Shown here: positions 62,107 to 64,000 of the stretch, in pieces
Layout of the letters: every line of letters begins with the position of its first letter
How positions within the stretch are numbered: the stretch's first letter is position 1
Origin: Nakamurella silvestris
Lineage (GTDB): Bacteria > Actinomycetota > Actinomycetes > Mycobacteriales > Nakamurellaceae
Assembly (NCBI GenBank): GCA_003576535.1
Contig: QXCQ01000234.1
Location: forward strand, 34,138-98,137
Length of the DNA: 64,000 nucleotides
Direction of reading: 5' to 3'
Program-made: the position numbers and the translations under genes
The notes under the pieces: model-generated
What the model was told of the DNA's origin: nothing
Seen by the model: only the letters and a program-made list of their open reading frames with translations
Database searches by the model: none

Positions 62107-62919
62107 ATGCGCAGATCACATTCGGTCGCTCTCGTCACTGCACTCCTGGCCGTCGTCGCCGGGCTGACGGCCGGTACGGCCGCGGCGTCTGGGTCGGCAC
62201 CCGCCGCGACCCGTGCGGCGGCCGAAACCGCACCCGCCGCACGGGCCGCGGCTCCGGGCGCACCCTTCGGGGTGCTCGACGGGGGCAAGTACACCCCCGG
62301 TGGGGTCATCGTCGCAGGTTGGGCCGCCTACCGCGGAACCCCGCAGCGCCCGTTGAAGGTCCACGTGTACCTCGACGGCACCCTCGTCACGCAGGTGACG
62401 GCCGACCAACCGCGCCCGGACGTGGCACGGAAGTTCCCCGGGGTGTCCGCCGACACTGGGTTCCGGGTGTTCCTGCCCGTGGGGCTGACCGCACAGATCC
62501 ACACCGTGTGCGTCTACGCGATCCGGGCCGCCGGTGCCCCGGGGAAGAATCCGCAGATCGGGTGCAGTTCCTTCGCCGTTCCCGACAGCCCGCTCGGCGG
62601 GTACGACCTCAGCGGATTGGGTGATCGTCACATCCATGTGGTCGGGGCGGTCGCCGATCCCAACACCACCCGTCCGATCCAGGTGCGGATCACCCTGGAC
62701 GGCCGGGTGCTGAACACGATCCTGGCGAACAAGGCCAGTTTCGTCTACGAGGACAGGGCGGGCAATCGCACCACCCAGCCGGCGAACGGGCACGGGTTCG
62801 ACCTCGCCTTCAACCTGCCTGCCGACACCAAGGTCCACCAGGTGTGCACCTCTGCGTTGAACGCACCCGGCACACCGGGCACGGACGGGACTACCTGCAA
62901 GTCCGTCCGATCCAGCTGA
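62107..62919 (+). CDS. secreted protein with two beta-sandwich repeats, paralogue 1
   Basis: 270 aa from ATG 62107 (GGAAGTGGG upstream). Signal peptide ~1-30 (LVTALLAVVAGLTAGTAAA). Two repeats of an actinobacterial secreted beta-domain: GVIVAGWAAYRG, VHVYLDGTLVTQVTADQPRPDVARKFPGV, FRVFLPVGL, HTVCVYAIRAAGAPGKNPQIGC; and a diverged second copy IHVVGAVADPN, VRITLDGRVLNTIL, HGFDLAFNLP, HQVCTSALNAPGTPG. Each repeat has one Cys pair. The same architecture as the next gene. Such domains decorate secreted enzymes and surface proteins; no catalytic domain here. Confidence 0.75.
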   Translation: MRRSHSVALVTALLAVVAGLTAGTAAASGSAPAATRAAAETAPAARAAAPGAPFGVLDGGKYTPGGVIVAGWAAYRGTPQRPLKVHVYLDGTLVTQVTADQPRPDVARKFPGVSADTGFRVFLPVGLTAQIHTVCVYAIRAAGAPGKNPQIGCSSFAVPDSPLGGYDLSGLGDRHIHVVGAVADPNTTRPIQVRITLDGRVLNTILANKASFVYEDRAGNRTTQPANGHGFDLAFNLPADTKVHQVCTSALNAPGTPGTDGTTCKSVRSS

Positions 62920-62928
62920 ATTTCCCCT

Positions 62929-62998
62929 GTTCCCGCGCACGATGTTCGTCCTCGCGCACGTTGCACGGTGCGCGAGGTTGAACATCGTGCGCGGGAAC
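62929..62998. repeat. family-A palindromic repeat, copy 8
   Basis: A 70-bp element between the two paralogues, 9 bp after the first one's stop (GTTCCCGCGCACGATGTT ... AACATCGTGCGCGGGAAC). The loop side reads CTCGCGCACGTTGCACGGTGCGCGAG in two halves, so the outer and inner modules have exchanged their usual TTG/ATG variants. Confidence 0.9.
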
Positions 62999-63124
62999 GG
63001 ACTCGTTTGAATGAATTGCTTTTCCCTTCCGCGTTATGCGTCTGGTGAATCGGGTACCTACGCATTTAGAGTCGATTGACTTTCCGATGCCGACGTCGGC
63101 ATTGTCTGACAATGAGGGGGATTT

Positions 63125-63895
63125 GTGCGTAGAACACTCGCAATGTCCATTTTGTCCACGGTGGTTCTCGCCGGCATCTCGGTCGGGGCGGTGCCGGCCT
63201 CGGCGAGCCCGACGACCGCCGTCACCCAGGCGGCGGCGGTCGGAGCGCCTTTCGGCTCCTTGGATCTCGGCGAATACGTGCCCGGCGGTATCGGCGTGAA
63301 GGGGTGGGTCGCCTTCAAGGGCTCCCCGCAGAAATCCCTGAAGGTCCACATCAAACTCGACGGGAAACTGCTCACCGGGTTGTCGGCGAACCAACCGCGT
63401 CCGGATGTCGCCAAGAAGTACCCCGGGGTGACCACGAACACCGGATTCAGCTCGTTCCTGCCCACCAAACTCGCTGCGGGGACCCACACGGTCTGCGCCT
63501 TTGCCATCAAACCGGCCGGAGCCCCCGGCGGTAATCCGAACATCGGCTGCCGGTCCTTCACCACCGGTGACAGCCCGATCGGCACCTTCGCAGCAAGCGC
63601 GTTGCGGGAGAAGTCCTTCCACGTCGTCGGCAGTGTCGGCGACCCGAACACCGTCCGAGCGATCAAGGTCAAGGTCACCCTGGACGGCAAGGTGCAGAAC
63701 ACGGTCACGGCGAACAAGAAGAGCTTCGTCTACGAGGAGAAGGGCAAGAAGACCACGGTCAGCGCCTACGGCCACGGTTTCGATCTCGCCCTGAAGCTTC
63801 CGTCCGGCGGCAAGGCCCACCAGCTGTGTGTGACGGCGATCAACGCCACCTCCACACCTGGCGGCAACGTCACGGGGTGCATCTCGGTCAAGTAA
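63125..63895 (+). CDS. secreted protein with two beta-sandwich repeats, paralogue 2
   Basis: 256 aa from GTG 63125 (GAGGGGG 5-7 nt upstream). Signal peptide ~1-28 (ILSTVVLAGISVGAVPASA). Repeats the preceding paralogue with roughly half the residues identical: PFGSLDLGEYVPGGIGVKGW, VHIKLDGKLLTGLSANQPRP, TVCAFAIKPAGAPGGNPNIGC, then FHVVGSVGDPNTVRAIKV and GHGFDLALKLP. More Lys-rich than its partner. Its ~125-bp upstream region is A/T-rich with TTTAGAGTCGATTGACTTTC, so it has its own promoter. Confidence 0.75.
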   Translation: MRRTLAMSILSTVVLAGISVGAVPASASPTTAVTQAAAVGAPFGSLDLGEYVPGGIGVKGWVAFKGSPQKSLKVHIKLDGKLLTGLSANQPRPDVAKKYPGVTTNTGFSSFLPTKLAAGTHTVCAFAIKPAGAPGGNPNIGCRSFTTGDSPIGTFAASALREKSFHVVGSVGDPNTVRAIKVKVTLDGKVQNTVTANKKSFVYEEKGKKTTVSAYGHGFDLALKLPSGGKAHQLCVTAINATSTPGGNVTGCISVK

Positions 63896-63902
63896 TCCAC
63901 CT

Positions 63903-63960
63903 GTTCCCGCGCACGTAACTGCTCCTCGCGCACGATGTTTCGTGCGCGAGGAGCAACATC
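63903..63960. repeat. family-A palindromic repeat, copy 9, truncated
   Basis: The left arm (GTTCCCGCGCACGTAACTG), centre and half of the right arm (GTGCGCGAGGAGCAACATC) are intact, but the last ~15 bp expected (CGTGCGCGGGAAC) are replaced by unrelated sequence. It starts 7 bp after the stop of paralogue 2. Confidence 0.85.
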
Positions 63961-64000
63961 CCCTCTGCGCCAGCCTGGTGTGGGACACCGGGCTGGCTGG

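Overview
The window is chromosomal DNA from a high-GC actinomycete. Evidence: GTG/TTG starts, ATGA/GTGA-coupled genes, mycothiol metabolism (mca), a ClpC2-like regulator, a SAM-IV riboswitch and IdeR/DtxR iron boxes. From memory, the gene order follows the Mycobacterium tuberculosis region Rv1075c-Rv1111c: GDSL esterase, cbs, metB, greA, mca, small membrane protein, YyaL-type thioredoxin protein, hemolysin III, Z-prenyl transferase, phoH2, fum, DUF4245, xseB, xseA, lipid-droplet protein, ispH, DUF6542. The genus cannot be fixed from sequence alone; a Nakamurella- or Propionibacteriales-like actinomycete is a guess.

Layout. 1-3.3 kb: the 5' part of a flavin monooxygenase gene behind a SAM-IV riboswitch, and a membrane beta-propeller protein. 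3.6-9.7 kb: a BI-1 membrane protein, an SGNH hydrolase and the transsulfuration pair cbs-metB, then threonine deaminase. 9.8-19.3 kb: greA, mca and partners, a YyaL protein, a clpC2-like gene with a striking double operator, hemolysin III, a cis-prenyl transferase and a DUF885 protein. 19.6-27.1 kb: a pyruvyl transferase with a flippase-like protein, a two-component system, a membrane protein and phoH2. 27.1-40.3 kb: a haem acquisition locus. hmuO-hmuT-hmuU-hmuV run leftward. Diverging from tandem IdeR boxes are a membrane-anchored neocarzinostatin-like protein, a DUF2470 protein, two S-layer-homology proteins (one with an HtaA-type haem-binding domain), a large LAATG-sorted protein and a further membrane-anchored protein. 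40.4-42.2 kb: a lipoprotein/secreted protein pair, partly of lower GC. 42.3-56 kb: fum, DUF4245, a reductase pair, a GGDEF protein, a VanY-like peptidase with a two-component system, xseBA, a lipid-droplet protein, ispH, two membrane proteins and rmuC. 56.1-61.9 kb: the sulfate assimilation operon sir-(Zn ribbon)-cysH-cysC-cysD-cysN behind a leader peptide. 61.9-64 kb: two paralogous secreted proteins.

Functional links. The sulfur genes (SAM-riboswitch monooxygenase, cbs/metB, mca, cys operon) cover sulfate reduction, cysteine/methionine exchange and mycothiol use. The haem genes form a coherent surface-to-cytosol route: surface haem capture, lipoprotein HmuT, permease HmuUV and haem oxygenase for iron release, under probable iron repression.

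The most unusual features are (i) the neocarzinostatin-fold/HtaA/SLH surface array beside the haem transporter, (ii) a family of nine ~70-bp palindromes, each lying 8-27 bp after a stop codon, with other palindrome families taking the same place at other genes, and (iii) two perfect palindromes that overlay the -35 and -10 of an apparently leaderless clpC2-like gene.
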